Below are positions 24,711-34,605 of a stretch of DNA of 64,000 nucleotides, in pieces. The translations under genes were made by a program, and so were the position numbers. Each line of letters begins with the position of its first letter. Position 1 is the stretch's first letter. The stretch lies in contig NZ_MSDU01000017.1 in NCBI RefSeq assembly GCF_001936625.1, forward strand, positions 1-64,000, written 5' to 3'. The DNA comes from Domibacillus antri (lineage in GTDB: Bacteria > Bacillota > Bacilli > Bacillales > Domibacillaceae). Under the pieces are notes generated by a model. That model was not told the DNA's origin, searched no databases, and worked only from the letters and a program-made list of their open reading frames with translations.

Positions 24711-25597
24711 TCTGCTGCATTCATATTATGTTGTTTTTGGCTGGCTTTGCGCTCTTTTTTAATCATATAGCCTGTCAGTGGAATCCAGATAATTACAAGT
24801 GCAATGAAAATAATTTTCTCTGCTCCTGCTGAAATGGTTGTATAATTTAAAATCGCGCTTAAGTTTGTCATGATAAGCATGCCGCTGACGATGACAGCTA
24901 ATACACGTGTAGGCAGGCTTTTGACGATCCATGCTGCAATTGGTGCGGCGATAACGCCGCCGAGCATAATCGCACCTGCCCACGTCCAGTTAATTTTTTC
25001 CGGTCCGAGCGAAATCATAAATCCGATGGTGGCTGATAAGGCAACAGCAAATTCACTTGCGGCGACGGTTCCAATAACCATACGCGGCTGCATCCCTTTT
25101 TGAGATAATAGAGCCGGTGTGGCAATTGGACCCCATCCGCCCCCTCCGCTTGCATCAAAAAACCCGGCAACAAATCCGAGTGGAGCATAAAAACGGTTTG
25201 TCGGCGGTTTCGGCTTTTGCTTGCGGGCATCATTCAAAAATAAAAACCGCGCCAGAATGTAAAGTCCAAGACAGAGCAGGAATGATGAAACGTAAAGCCG
25301 CACATTGTCTCCCGTCAAATTGCTTAAAAAAGTAGCACCAGCAAATGCACCGATGGCACCAGGGATAATTAATTTTCTCAGCATCGCTTTATCCACGTTG
25401 CCGAAACGTCTATGGCTCATGCCGGAAGCAGCGGTTGTAACGACCTCTGCCATATGGACAGAAGCAGATGCAATGGCCGGTGCAATGCCTGCAGTGAGCA
25501 ATAATGTAGTTGATGTGAGGCCGTAGCCCATTCCGAGCGACCCGTCAACGAGCTGAGCGGCAAGGCCGACGAGTGCAAGTATTAAAAAACGTTCCAT
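24698..25597 (-). CDS. TauE/SafE-family anion permease of the sulfur operon
   Basis: A 299-residue membrane protein with about eight helices and the two TauE/SafE repeats (LVGLAAQLVDGSLGMGYGLT and PLGFVAGFFDASGGGGWGPI). It is the last gene of the cysH operon, 18 bases after sirC. In Bacillus subtilis the operon instead carries the unrelated sulfate permease CysP, so this protein may import sulfate or export sulfite; direction is not decidable. AGGAGGAAC precedes ATG 25597. Topology and motifs are intact. Confidence 0.85.
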   Translation of the reverse strand: MERFLILALVGLAAQLVDGSLGMGYGLTSTTLLLTAGIAPAIASASVHMAEVVTTAASGMSHRRFGNVDKAMLRKLIIPGAIGAFAGATFLSNLTGDNVRLYVSSFLLCLGLYILARFLFLNDARKQKPKPPTNRFYAPLGFVAGFFDASGGGGWGPIATPALLSQKGMQPRMVIGTVAASEFAVALSATIGFMISLGPEKINWTWAGAIMLGGVIAAPIAAWIVKSLPTRVLAVIVSGMLIMTNLSAILNYTTISAGAEKIIFIALVIIWIPLTGYMIKKERKASQKQHNMNAAEKTS

Positions 25598-25615
25598 AAC
25601 TGTTCCTCCTGTTGT

Positions 25616-26236
25616 CTACAAAGCTGGGTAGGCAGAGGTTAACTCTGCCGTAAACCGCTCCCTCTCTTCCGGGTGATCAAGATAGAGTGAATTTGCCGCT
25701 TTTTTCAGCCATTTCCGTCGTTCAGGACGGCTGTCAATATACTTTTTGATATACTGCCGTGTGTCATATAAGAAATCGAGGTAGTCTTCATACCGCTCAT
25801 CAAATTGATCTTCCAGCTGATCACGGATCTCTTTTGATAATGTGGGACTTGCTCCTCCAGTTGAGACGCTGATCATTAATTTACCCCGAATCAGCACAGC
25901 TGGTATTTGTGCGTTGCCAAGATGTGTTTGTTCCGCGTGAACGACGAGCTTTCCGTGTTCCTTCGCAAGTCCCGCTATTCGCTCATTCGCTTCTGAGTCG
26001 TCTGTGACAAGCATAATCAGAAAGGCATCTTTCACATCGTCCCATTCCACTTTTTTTCGGTGCAATATCACTTTTTGCTCGGCTGCCAGTTTTTCAATTT
26101 CCGGATGAAAATCCGGACTGATGATATGAGCGCAGATGCCGAAACGAAGCAGGTTTTCCACTTTATGAAAAGCGATCGGGCCGCCTCCCGCGATCACAAT
26201 CTTTTGGTTGGTTACATCAATCATGACCGGAAACAT
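25616..26236 (-). CDS. sirC: Precorrin-2 dehydrogenase SirC (siroheme synthesis)
   Basis: A 206-residue NAD-dependent dehydrogenase: Rossmann start IVIAGGGPIAFHKVENLL, then LVTDDSEANERIA and ISVSTGGASPTLSKEIRDQL, as in YlnF/SirC and the N-terminal part of CysG. It oxidises precorrin-2 to sirohydrochlorin. The N-terminus overlaps the end of sirB by 16 bases. The product feeds SirB for siroheme needed by sulfite reductase. Confidence 0.92.
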   Translation of the reverse strand: MFPVMIDVTNQKIVIAGGGPIAFHKVENLLRFGICAHIISPDFHPEIEKLAAEQKVILHRKKVEWDDVKDAFLIMLVTDDSEANERIAGLAKEHGKLVVHAEQTHLGNAQIPAVLIRGKLMISVSTGGASPTLSKEIRDQLEDQFDERYEDYLDFLYDTRQYIKKYIDSRPERRKWLKKAANSLYLDHPEERERFTAELTSAYPAL

Positions 26237-26970
26237 ATTGGTTCCTCCTGTGCCGCTTCATTCACCCGCTCAGCAAGTATTTCTCCAATAACCGGATCAT
26301 AGCCAAGATGACGGCATAAATGCACTTCTGAATCCGTTTTAAGATTTTTGACTGTGCGCTCCATTGTTTTCGTTAAAACGCCGGTAAACAGCAAATACGG
26401 GACGATAAACAACTGCTTCGGCTTTGCGGCAGTCAAAGAGAGGAGTGCATCATCAAAAGACGGTTCACAGGCAGCTAAATATCCAATATGTACATCGGAT
26501 AACTTGGTTTTCTTTTTGAAAAGGCGGACAATATGATCAAAATCCTGTTTCGTTTCGGGATCACTGCTGCCACGTCCAACGAGCAGTACACTTGCATTTT
26601 CCTGAACAGGTGCTGCTTCCCTCATACGATCAATCAGCACATCAATGATATGCTCGTGCACACCGAGCGGACGTCCGTAGCGAATCGTCAAGTCCGGATA
26701 GGATTGGGCCGCATTAAACAATTCTTCCGGAATGTCTGCTTTTGCATGGCCGGCTGTTAAAAGAAGAAATGGGATCACAGTGACTTCTGTTGCGCCTTTC
26801 TTTACACAGCTCGCAAGCCCTTCTTCAATCGACGGTTTTGCAAGCTCTAAATAGCAGATTTCTTGGATAGGTGCATTAACAAGCGGCATTGTCTCTTCAA
26901 TAAACGCCGCCGCTTGTCTCGCTCCTTCTTTGACACGACTGCCGTGGCAAATATAGAGGACGGCTTTCAT
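26221..26970 (-). CDS. sirB: Sirohydrochlorin ferrochelatase SirB
   Basis: A 249-residue two-domain CbiX-type chelatase. N-terminal half: LYICHGSRVKEGARQAAAFI with catalytic His, LLTAGHAKADIP. C-terminal half: VLLVGRGSSDPETKQDF and VPYLLFTGVLTKTM. It inserts Fe2+ into sirohydrochlorin to give siroheme. It overlaps sumT by four bases and sirC by 16, so the three enzymes are made together. Length matches Bacillus YlnE. Confidence 0.9.
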   Translation of the reverse strand: MKAVLYICHGSRVKEGARQAAAFIEETMPLVNAPIQEICYLELAKPSIEEGLASCVKKGATEVTVIPFLLLTAGHAKADIPEELFNAAQSYPDLTIRYGRPLGVHEHIIDVLIDRMREAAPVQENASVLLVGRGSSDPETKQDFDHIVRLFKKKTKLSDVHIGYLAACEPSFDDALLSLTAAKPKQLFIVPYLLFTGVLTKTMERTVKNLKTDSEVHLCRHLGYDPVIGEILAERVNEAAQEEPICFRS

Positions 26971-27731
26971 GGCTCTATACCTGCCGCTTTTTGTTCTTCA
27001 AACCATTGCAGTGTATCACGCATCTTCACCACTTCGCCGACAATAATCATGCTTGGATTCGTAATGCCTTCTTTTTGGGCCACGTCATAAATATCCGTTA
27101 ATGTACCGGTGACGGTTTGCTGTTTCGCTGTCGTTCCCCAGTGAATGAGGGCAGCGGGCGTCTCAGGCGGCTTACCGTGTTTTAGGAGCTGCTCTTGAAT
27201 GTACGGAAGATTTTTGACGCCCATATAAATGGCGATCGTATCGATTCCTTTTGCAAGAGACGCCCATTTCATTTCCTCGTCTGCACCTTCTTTACGGTGG
27301 CCAGTCACGATAGCAAATGATGCGCCGTGATCACGGTGTGTAACAGGGATGCCGGCATAGGCAGGGGCTGCAATGCCTGATGTAATACCCGGCACCACTT
27401 CAAAGTCAATGCCATGCTGTACAGCGTATGCCGCTTCCTCGCCTCCGCGTCCGAAAACAAAAGGATCTCCGCCTTTTAAACGGACAACCTGTTTCCCTTC
27501 TTTCGCATGCTCAACAAGAATTTCATTGATGTTTTCCTGCTGAACAAAGTGACGGTCCGGCAGCTTTCCGCAGAAAATCAGTTCTGTACCTTCTTTGGCA
27601 TGATCAAGTAATTCCATGCTGATTAATCGGTCGTATAAAATGACATCTGCCTGCTGTATCGCCTTTAATCCCTTTACCGTAATTAAATCCGGATCACCCG
27701 GACCTGCACCGACAAGCCAAATTTTGCCCAT
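26967..27731 (-). CDS. sumT: Uroporphyrinogen-III C-methyltransferase SumT
   Basis: A 254-residue SAM-dependent methylase with the family motifs VGAGPGDPDLITVKGL, VRLKGGDPFVFGRGGEEA, VPGITSGIAAPAYAGIP and VTGHRK. It converts uroporphyrinogen III to precorrin-2. The start chosen is ATG 27731, behind GGAGGTG; a longer reading from 27749 would cover that site. It follows the DUF3906 gene after 48 bases that contain a short GATAGA hexamer repeat. Confidence 0.93.
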   Translation of the reverse strand: MGKIWLVGAGPGDPDLITVKGLKAIQQADVILYDRLISMELLDHAKEGTELIFCGKLPDRHFVQQENINEILVEHAKEGKQVVRLKGGDPFVFGRGGEEAAYAVQHGIDFEVVPGITSGIAAPAYAGIPVTHRDHGASFAIVTGHRKEGADEEMKWASLAKGIDTIAIYMGVKNLPYIQEQLLKHGKPPETPAALIHWGTTAKQQTVTGTLTDIYDVAQKEGITNPSMIIVGEVVKMRDTLQWFEEQKAAGIEP

Positions 27732-27779
27732 CGTGCCACCTCCGTTCATTGTGCGTTTCTCTCTATCTCTATCTCTATC

Positions 27780-28001
27780 TTATCGTGTATCCGTTCCGGG
27801 AGCAGGGGGGATGTACCCTGCTCCGCCTCGGATTCGTTTCTTTTCGTACAGTGTAACTTCTTTGTAGTCAGGTAGTGTGACATAAAACTTTTCAAGTTCG
27901 TCATCGACCTGGCTGAAAGCTTGTTCATCATTTTCTGCCAGGATAACAGCCTGCACTGTTTCTCCACTCGTTAAAACAATGTCAAATCGGTATAAATACA
28001 T
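27780..28001 (-). CDS. Small DUF3906-like protein of the sulfur operon
   Basis: A 73-residue soluble protein (MYLYRFDIVLTSGETVQAVI, then LAENDEQAFSQVDDELEKFY and LYEKKRIRGGAGY). It looks like the DUF3906 family of short Bacillaceae proteins. The position between cysC (14 bases upstream) and sumT implies a link to sulfate activation or siroheme synthesis, but no function is known to me. Confidence 0.7.
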   Translation of the reverse strand: MYLYRFDIVLTSGETVQAVILAENDEQAFSQVDDELEKFYVTLPDYKEVTLYEKKRIRGGAGYIPPAPGTDTR

Positions 28002-28015
28002 GCTTATGCAGCTCG

Positions 28016-28612
28016 TTACAGCCAGTTATTTTTCTTTAAATAGTCCACAAGCTGATCAACACACTCATCAACAGAATATTGGTCGGTGTTCAACACAAGC
28101 TCCGGTTTATCAGGTGCTTCATACGGGGACGAGATGCCTGTAAACTCAGGGATTTCTCCAGCGCGCGCCTTTTTGTATAGTCCTTTAGGATCGCGCTCTT
28201 CGCATTTTTCAATTGGGCATTCTACAAATACTTCGATAAACTCGCCTTCTTCAAGAAGTGCACGAACAGTTTCACGATCTTCGCGGAATGGAGAAATAAA
28301 GGCTGTAAAGACCATTTGACCGCTGTCAACGAATAATTTCGCCACTTCACCGATGCGGCGGATATTTTCTTTACGCGCTTCATCGGAAAAGCCCAAGTCT
28401 TTATTTAATCCGTGACGGACATTGTCACCGTCTAATACATACGTGCTTACGCCGAGATCAAATAAACGGCGTGCTGCTGCATTTGCAACAGTTGATTTGC
28501 CGGAGCCCGACAGCCCGGTAAACCAGAGAACCGAGCTGTGATGTCCGTTTTTTTTGCGGCGTTCTTCTTTTGTCAATGATTGTTCATGCCAGACGATATT
28601 ATTGTTAGTCAT
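28016..28612 (-). CDS. cysC: Adenylylsulfate kinase CysC
   Basis: A 198-residue APS kinase. The P-loop GLSGSGKST is at 33-41; further motifs are [17 protein letters not shown] and [13 protein letters not shown]. It phosphorylates APS to PAPS with ATP. AAGGAGCG precedes ATG 28612, 16 bases after sat. The pair sat-cysC plus cysH makes the activation and reduction branch of the operon. Confidence 0.95.
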   Translation of the reverse strand: MTNNNIVWHEQSLTKEERRKKNGHHSSVLWFTGLSGSGKSTVANAAARRLFDLGVSTYVLDGDNVRHGLNKDLGFSDEARKENIRRIGEVAKLFVDSGQMVFTAFISPFREDRETVRALLEEGEFIEVFVECPIEKCEERDPKGLYKKARAGEIPEFTGISSPYEAPDKPELVLNTDQYSVDECVDQLVDYLKKNNWL

Positions 28613-28628
28613 GTGTATACGCTCCTTC

Positions 28629-29768
28629 TTAGCTGTTCGCCGTTTCTTTCATTCCGCGGATTAATACTTCAACCACTTCTTTGCGGCTGAATTCAGCTGG
28701 CGGAACCTGACCGGAACGAAGCATTTCACGCACTTTCGTACCGGAAAGAATCACATGATCTTCCTTGCCGTGCGGGCATGTTTTGGACGATGCCATGTTG
28801 CCGCATTTTGTGCAGTAGAAGCTATGTTCAAAGAACAAAAGAGAAATGCCGATTTCTTCTGCTGTAAAGTTCGAGAAAATTTCCTGCGCCTCATATGTGC
28901 CGTAATAGTCACCAACTCCCGCGTGATCACGGCCGACAATAAAATGTGTGCAGCCATAGTTTTTACGGACAAGCGCATGGAAGATAGCTTCACGAGGCCC
29001 AGCGTAGCGCATTGCCGCCGGGAATACTGCAAGCTTCACCCGGTCAGCCGGGTAATAGTCACGAAGCAATACTTGATAGCTCTCCATTCGGATTTCCGCT
29101 GAAATATCATCGGATTTTGTTTCGCCAACGAGAGGATTCAACAATAATGCGTCGACGATTTCAAGCGCAGATTTTTGAATGTACTCATGCGCACGGTGAA
29201 CCGGATTGCGCGTTTGGAAACCAACGACGCTTTTCCACCCGTTCTCTTTAAAAATGCGGCGTGTTTCCGCTGGATCAAAGTAAAACTCCGCAAATTTTTC
29301 GCGTTCAATCCGTTTGACAAGTGTAACCGGTCCGCCAAGATAAATGTGGCCGCGGTCGTATACTTTTTTCACGCCGGGATGTGCTTCTTCTGTTGTTTTA
29401 TATACGTTTTGCGCTTCCACTTTTTGATCTGGCTCGTAAATGTCTGTAATGTTTAAAACGCCGTAAACAACACCGTTTTGCTTCAAAAGAACACTATCTC
29501 CTGTTGCATAACCTGAAGCATCTTTTACAGGCAATGTAATCGGCAGGCTCCAAACTGTGCCGTTTGCGAGACGCATATCCTTTACAACGCTCTGGTAATC
29601 TTTTTCTGTGAGAAAGCCTGTTAATGGACTGAATGCGCCAGTTGCGATCAATTCAAGATCACTCAACGCTGTTGCATCTAGTTCGACTTCTTTTGTGATG
29701 CCGGATAAATCAAGATCCGGCTGATATTGGTTAATAAGGTGGCCTCCATGGGCAGCGATGTTTGTCAT
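28629..29768 (-). CDS. sat: Sulfate adenylyltransferase Sat
   Basis: A 379-residue homo-oligomeric ATP sulfurylase. Active-site motifs are [14 protein letters not shown] and [13 protein letters not shown], and a zinc-like cluster [16 protein letters not shown] lies near the C-terminus. It makes APS from sulfate and ATP. GGAGGGTGTAAC precedes ATG 29768. The second gene of the operon, 64 bases after cysH. Confidence 0.96.
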   Translation of the reverse strand: MTNIAAHGGHLINQYQPDLDLSGITKEVELDATALSDLELIATGAFSPLTGFLTEKDYQSVVKDMRLANGTVWSLPITLPVKDASGYATGDSVLLKQNGVVYGVLNITDIYEPDQKVEAQNVYKTTEEAHPGVKKVYDRGHIYLGGPVTLVKRIEREKFAEFYFDPAETRRIFKENGWKSVVGFQTRNPVHRAHEYIQKSALEIVDALLLNPLVGETKSDDISAEIRMESYQVLLRDYYPADRVKLAVFPAAMRYAGPREAIFHALVRKNYGCTHFIVGRDHAGVGDYYGTYEAQEIFSNFTAEEIGISLLFFEHSFYCTKCGNMASSKTCPHGKEDHVILSGTKVREMLRSGQVPPAEFSRKEVVEVLIRGMKETANS

Positions 29769-29832
29769 GTGTGTTACACCCTCCGATTCATTTAAATCAT
29801 ATATATATACTTGGTTTTACCGTCAAAAAAAA

Positions 29833-30549
29833 TTACGCTTCTGTATGAAGACCGCATTCCGTTTTACCGGAACCGCTCCAGCGGCCGGAACGAATGTCGT
29901 CCATTGAAAATGCCGGTTTCGTGCACGGCGCACAGCCAATGCTCGGATAGCCCTGGTCGTGAAGCACATTGTAATCAAGTTCGTGCTTCGTTACGTAGCG
30001 CCATACTTCTTTCCATGTCCAGTGAATAAGCGGGCACACTTTAATTTTCTCAAAACGTTTGTCGAGATTGATGTAGTTTGTGTTCGCTCTTGATTCTGAC
30101 TGCTCGCGTCGAAGTCCGGAAATCCAGGCTGTTGATGGAGCAAGTGCTTTTTGAAGCGGAATAATCTTGCGGATTTCACAGCATTTATTCGGGTTCGTTT
30201 TGAAAAGATCAGGACCAAATTGTGTAGCCTGTTCCTCAATTGTTAAGTCTGGCTGCTGTATGCGGATATTTAATTCCGGATAGCGCGCTTTTACTTTATC
30301 AATGGTTTCGTACGTTTCTTTGAAATGATAGTTTGTGTCGAGAAAAACAATTTCAGCGTCCGGCTTTACCTGTGCGATCAAGTCAATGAGGACAATACCT
30401 TCAATGCCGAAACTGCAGGCATAAACAAGTTTTTCTCCGTATGTCTCATAGGCCCATCGAAGCGTTTCAAGAGCCCCTTTCGTTTCCGAATCTGCTGGAA
30501 AGTCCGGGATTTGTGCCTGCGCATCGTTCCATGATTCAAACGTAATCAT
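29833..30549 (-). CDS. cysH: APS/PAPS reductase CysH
   Basis: A 238-residue reductase. Besides the catalytic ECGLH motif (Cys232), it has Cys123-Cys124 and Cys206-x-x-Cys209 ([13 protein letters not shown]), the set that holds a 4Fe-4S cluster in enzymes using APS; Bacillus subtilis CysH of this type accepts both APS and PAPS. PP-loop motif YACSFGIEG. It yields sulfite. First gene of the eight-gene operon, with GAGGTGG before ATG 30549. Confidence 0.95.
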   Translation of the reverse strand: MITFESWNDAQAQIPDFPADSETKGALETLRWAYETYGEKLVYACSFGIEGIVLIDLIAQVKPDAEIVFLDTNYHFKETYETIDKVKARYPELNIRIQQPDLTIEEQATQFGPDLFKTNPNKCCEIRKIIPLQKALAPSTAWISGLRREQSESRANTNYINLDKRFEKIKVCPLIHWTWKEVWRYVTKHELDYNVLHDQGYPSIGCAPCTKPAFSMDDIRSGRWSGSGKTECGLHTEA

Positions 30550-30590
30550 TTATTCCACCTCACTCATTATGTCTCTGTATGAATGAATTT

Positions 30591-30618
30591 AGTTTATCAG
30601 AAAATAGTGTAAAGTCAA
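30591..30618 (-). promoter_or_regulatory. Promoter of the cysH operon
   Basis: On the minus strand TTGACT (30618-30613), 16-base spacer, TAAACT (30596-30591). The leader is only about 35 bases, leaving no room for a SAM riboswitch. A GGAATT half-site just upstream (30634-30639) resembles part of the CymR box as I recall it; weak. Confidence 0.55.
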
Positions 30619-30753
30619 TCCTATTTCATTACTCGGAATTAAAAAAAGTCTTTTTTCTTATTTGAAAATGCTTTCAAATTTGTATATGTTCTTTTTTTAT
30701 ACGTGTGATGATATAATCAGATGCGATGAATTTATTTTGGGAGGATAAAAAAT

Positions 30754-32376
30754 TTGATTACTGTACAAGATGTCAGTCTTCGCTTTGGCGATAAGAAATT
30801 GTTTGAAGATATTAATTTAAAATTCACTCCGGGTAACTGCTATGGATTAATCGGTGCGAACGGCGCCGGTAAATCGACGTTCGTTAAGATTTTGTCGGGC
30901 GATCTTGAACCGCAGACAGGCCATGTATCGATGCCGAAAGATGCGCGCCTTGCTGTTTTGAAACAGAATCACTTTGAATATGAAGAATTTGGTGTGCTCG
31001 AGACCGTTATGATGGGTCATGCCCGCCTTTATGAAGTTATGAAAGAAAAAGACGCCATTTATATGAAAGCGGACTTCACAGATGAAGACGGGATGCGTGC
31101 GGCAGAGCTTGAAGGCGAATTTGCAGAAATGAACGGGTGGGAAGCAGAATCGGAAGCAGCCATTTTGCTTTCGGGACTCGGAATTCCGGAATCTCTCCAT
31201 GATAAGCAAATGTCCGACCTGGATGGTTCTGATAAGGTAAAAGTACTTCTTGCCCAGGCACTGTTTGGTAAACCCGATGTTCTTTTGCTGGATGAGCCGA
31301 CAAACCATCTGGATATTGAAGCGATCCGCTGGCTGGAAGAGTTCTTAATTAATTTTGAAAACACGGTTATCGTTGTGTCCCACGACCGTCACTTTTTGAA
31401 TAAAGTATGTACGCACACAGCAGATCTGGATTTTGGTAAAATTCAAATTTATGCCGGAAACTATGATTTTTGGTACGAGTCAAGCCAGCTTGCCCAAAAG
31501 CTGCAGGCTGATGCGAATAAGAAAAAAGAAGAAAAGATTAAAGAACTTCAGGCGTTTATTGCCCGCTTCAGTGCGAATGCATCGAAATCAAAGCAGGCGA
31601 CGTCTCGTAAAAAATCACTCGACAAAATCACACTTGATGATATTAAACCTTCATCCCGCCGCTATCCATACGTTCAATTCCAGCCTGAGCGTGAAATCGG
31701 CAACGATGTTCTTCGCGTGGAAGGTCTGTCTAAAACAATTGACGGCGTGAAAGTACTGGATAACATAAGCTTTATTATGAATAAAGATGATAAGATTGCA
31801 TTGGTCGGCACGAACGAGGCGGCTAAAACAGCGCTCTTCAAAATTTTAGCGGGTGAAATGGAGCCGGATGAGGGCACATATAAATGGGGTGTGACGACAT
31901 CTCAGGCTTATTTCCCGAAAGATAACTCGGAATACTTTGAAGGGTCAGAGCTGACACTTGTTGAGTGGCTGCGCCAATTTTCGCCGGCTGATGAAAGTGA
32001 AAGCTTCCTTCGCGGCTTCCTTGGACGGATGCTGTTCTCGGGTGAAGAAGCGCTGAAAAAAGCGAGTGTCCTCTCCGGAGGGGAAAAAGTGCGCTGTATG
32101 CTGTCAAAAATGATGCTTTCCGGAGCAAACATCTTACTGCTCGATGAACCGACGAACCACCTTGATCTTGAATCCATTACAGCTCTGAATAATGGTCTTA
32201 TCAACTTCAAAGGCTCATTGATTTTTGCTTCACATGACCATCAGTTCGTACAGTCAACAGCGAACCGGATTATTGATATTACACCAAACGGCGTGATCGA
32301 TAAACAAATGACGTATGACGAATATTTAGATGATGCGGAACTGCAGAAGAAAGTAAAAGCGATGTATGCATCTTAA
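30754..32376 (+). CDS. ykpA: ABC-F ATPase, YkpA-like
   Basis: A 540-residue soluble protein with two ABC domains joined by a charged linker (about 245-300) and no membrane part, as in ABC-F translation factors. The first Walker A is normal (GANGAGKST, 34-42), but the first signature reads LDGSDKVKV instead of LSGGE. The second Walker A is degenerate (GTNEAAKTALF), whereas its signature VLSGGEKVRC is good. Both Walker B motifs are LLLDEPTNHLD. The length and oddities match YkpA. A role at the ribosome is inferred. Start is TTG 30754 behind GGGAGGAT. Confidence 0.85.
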   Translation: MITVQDVSLRFGDKKLFEDINLKFTPGNCYGLIGANGAGKSTFVKILSGDLEPQTGHVSMPKDARLAVLKQNHFEYEEFGVLETVMMGHARLYEVMKEKDAIYMKADFTDEDGMRAAELEGEFAEMNGWEAESEAAILLSGLGIPESLHDKQMSDLDGSDKVKVLLAQALFGKPDVLLLDEPTNHLDIEAIRWLEEFLINFENTVIVVSHDRHFLNKVCTHTADLDFGKIQIYAGNYDFWYESSQLAQKLQADANKKKEEKIKELQAFIARFSANASKSKQATSRKKSLDKITLDDIKPSSRRYPYVQFQPEREIGNDVLRVEGLSKTIDGVKVLDNISFIMNKDDKIALVGTNEAAKTALFKILAGEMEPDEGTYKWGVTTSQAYFPKDNSEYFEGSELTLVEWLRQFSPADESESFLRGFLGRMLFSGEEALKKASVLSGGEKVRCMLSKMMLSGANILLLDEPTNHLDLESITALNNGLINFKGSLIFASHDHQFVQSTANRIIDITPNGVIDKQMTYDEYLDDAELQKKVKAMYAS

Positions 32377-32379
32377 AAA

Positions 32380-32416
32380 AAAAGACGGCTCCTTTTGAAA
32401 GGATGCCGTCTTTTCT
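32380..32416. terminator. Convergent terminator between ykpA and the UspA gene
   Basis: AAAAGACGGC / GCCGTCTTTT with an inner TCC/GGA extension; A and T runs on both sides. Confidence 0.85.
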
Positions 32417-32834
32417 ATTTAACAATCAAAACTGGACAATCGACACGCTTTACCACTTTATGGCTGACGCTGCCAAGCACAAACTGCTGCAGGTTGTTTA
32501 GTCCGCGGCTGCCAAGAATCACGAGATCCACGCTTTCACTGTTTGCCTATTTTACAATGGCCGGACCCGGTTCACCCTGTTTCAGCAAAACAGAATACCG
32601 GATGCCTTCCCGTTCAAACAGTTCTTCATGACGGCTGAGTTGATCCTGCCGCTCCCGCTGCGCGGCAATAAGGCTTTCCTCGTGAAGAACTGCTTTTTTT
32701 GAATCATCTGCATTCATAATGTGGAGCAATGTCACCAGACAGCCGGCAGACCGGTTTGCAAAATACACCGCTTGTTCTGCAGCCCGGTATGAATGATCCG
32801 ATCCATCGGCTGCCACTACTATTTGTTCATACAT
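32415..32834 (-). pseudogene. Universal stress protein UspA with in-frame TAG
   Basis: A 140-codon frame starts at ATG 32834 (AGGAGGGG upstream) with MYEQIVVAADGSDHSYRAAE and ends with DCPVLIVK at 32415. The ATP-binding pattern GSRGLNNLQQFVLGS is intact. Codon 96 (32549-32547) is TAG between PAIVK and ANSESVDLVILGS, where Usp proteins have an ordinary residue such as Tyr. Everything after it remains conserved, so the stop is recent or an error. The product would be truncated before the ATP-binding segment. Confidence 0.8.
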
Positions 32835-32865
32835 CCTAAATCCCCTCCTGACGATACGAACCTCT

Positions 32866-34183
32866 TTACCTTGCCCGGCGCGCCGCCTGCTGGAGCGGGT
32901 CCCATACACCGTTTACCGGCGGAGAATAGCTTAAATCAAGATCTTCCAACTCTTCTATTGTCATCCGGTTAAAAAGAGCGGCGGCGAGGACGTCAATCCG
33001 CTTTTCCGCCCCGTTTTTTCCAATGGCCTGGCCGCCCAGCAAAACACCGGTATGAGGATCATAAACCAGTTTTAGGTGAAGCGGCTCCGCATCAGGATAA
33101 TAGCCGGCTTTATCGCGGGTTTGAATGCGGGACGTTTCATAAGGAATACTCTTTTTTTGCCTCTTTTTCCGTTAGTCCTGTTGAAGCTGCAATTAAATCA
33201 AAAAACTTGATAACGGATGTGCCGGCTACACCTTTAAATGAGCGGTTTTTACCGGCCATATTCAATCCGGCAATGCGCCCCTGTTTATTAGCGGTGGTGC
33301 CGAGAGGAATGTAATCCGGCTTCTGTTTGACAAGATGAAAATGAGTGGCACAGTCACCCGCCGCGTAAATGCCGGGTATCGAGGTCTCCAGTTTGTCATT
33401 GACGATCAGCGCCCCGTTTTCAAACATCTGGATACCCGTCTTTTTTAAGAATGCCGTATTAGGACGAATGCCGACAGAGGCAATAATAAGATCTGCCTTA
33501 TACGTATTAACATCTGTTTTGATTTCGCCGTTTTCGATAGATTGTACATGTTCGTTCAAAGTCAGCAGAACACCTTGATGCTCTGCTTCCAAATGAAGAA
33601 GTTCGGCCATATCCGGGGCAAACATCGAGACAATATAACTGCTGCGCTGAATGATCCGCACCCGTTTTCGCAGCCGGTGAATATTTTCAGCCATTTCAAG
33701 GCCGATATATCCCCCGCCGACGATGACGACATCTTCAACATTATGATGGAGATCGTGTAAAAGGCGTTCTGTATCGGGAATGGTCTTTACAACGTGAACG
33801 GTTTTGATGCCGCTGCCTTTCCATGTCGGTACTAGCGGACTTGCGCCGGTTGCGATTAATAACTGATCATACGGAATGGTAAAAGGTTCCCCATTTTGAA
33901 GGTTAATGCCTGAAACAGTCCGGTGATCCGGATCGACCGACGTCACTTCATGTAAAATACGCGCATCAATGCCGTATTTTGATCGAAATGTTTCCACAGT
34001 TCTGGCTATGAGCTGATCCGCTGAGTCTATTAAGCCGCCAACCACATACGGCAGCCCGCACTGGACGTAAGAGTAAACGCGTCCTTTTTCCAAAACGGTG
34101 ATGTCGGCCTGTTCATCATGGTGAACAATTTGCATCGCTGCACTCATGCCGGCTGCATCGCCGCCGATAATGACGTATTTCAT
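32866..34183 (-). pseudogene. CoA-disulfide-reductase-like flavoenzyme, frameshifted near the C-terminus
   Basis: The first 345 residues form an FAD/NAD(P)H oxidoreductase: FAD motif IIGGDAAGMSAAMQI, redox Cys in YVQCGLPYVVGG, NAD motif VVIVGGGYIGLEMAEN, and GIYAAGDC. At an A7 run (33152-33158 on the plus strand) the frame is lost after EKEAKK. In the next frame the expected dimerisation domain continues ([20 protein letters not shown] to [11 protein letters not shown], stop 32866). With six A the whole reads as one protein of about 439 residues. Family members reduce CoA disulfide, persulfides or NAD-linked peroxides. It overlaps the GNAT gene by one to three bases. Confidence 0.8.
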
Positions 34184-34461
34184 TATTTCAATGCCGATAC
34201 ATCGTCGTACTGGCTGCCGCGGGCAAATTTAGCCACTACATAGGAACATGTCGGGATAATTTTCAAATCGTTTTCACGCGCATACCCGACAAGCGCATCC
34301 AGGAGCTGAGCGGCTGTTCCGACGCCGCGCATTTCCTCCGACACATACGTATGATTCGCATTAATTTTCCCTTCCCCTGCAGGAACGTACGTAATTTCTG
34401 CCACACGCCGTCCTTCCTTTTCGATATAAAACATGCCTTCTTTATGCTGAATCTCTACCAT
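34183..34461 (-). CDS. Short GNAT-like N-acetyltransferase (YjdJ type)
   Basis: A 92-residue compact GCN5-related fold (PF14542 type): EGRRVAEITYVPAGEGKINA, HTYVSEEMRGVGTAAQLLDA (acetyl-CoA loop) and IPTCSYVVAKF with the conserved Cys. Family substrate unknown. The stop overlaps the start of the flavoenzyme gene downstream, so both are translated from one message. AAAGGGG before ATG 34461. Confidence 0.85.
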   Translation of the reverse strand: MVEIQHKEGMFYIEKEGRRVAEITYVPAGEGKINANHTYVSEEMRGVGTAAQLLDALVGYARENDLKIIPTCSYVVAKFARGSQYDDVSALK

Positions 34462-34605
34462 TAAAAAAACCCCTTTCTTTTTTTATCTAGTATACCCAAT
34501 TCTATACAGGGCTTTAAACCATTTTTCAATTTTCGAACAGGAATAAACAAAGAAGGATATGGTACAATAGAACTCAATTTAATAGCTGGAAAGGAGTTGT
34601 CGTTT

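Noticed and set aside
27750-27785. CRISPR-like or satellite repeat
   Set aside because: Only three to four TCTATC hexamers without spacers; a simple microsatellite.
30550-30753. SAM riboswitch (S-box) before cysH
   Set aside because: The leader after the predicted promoter is only about 35 bases and shows none of the S-box helices.
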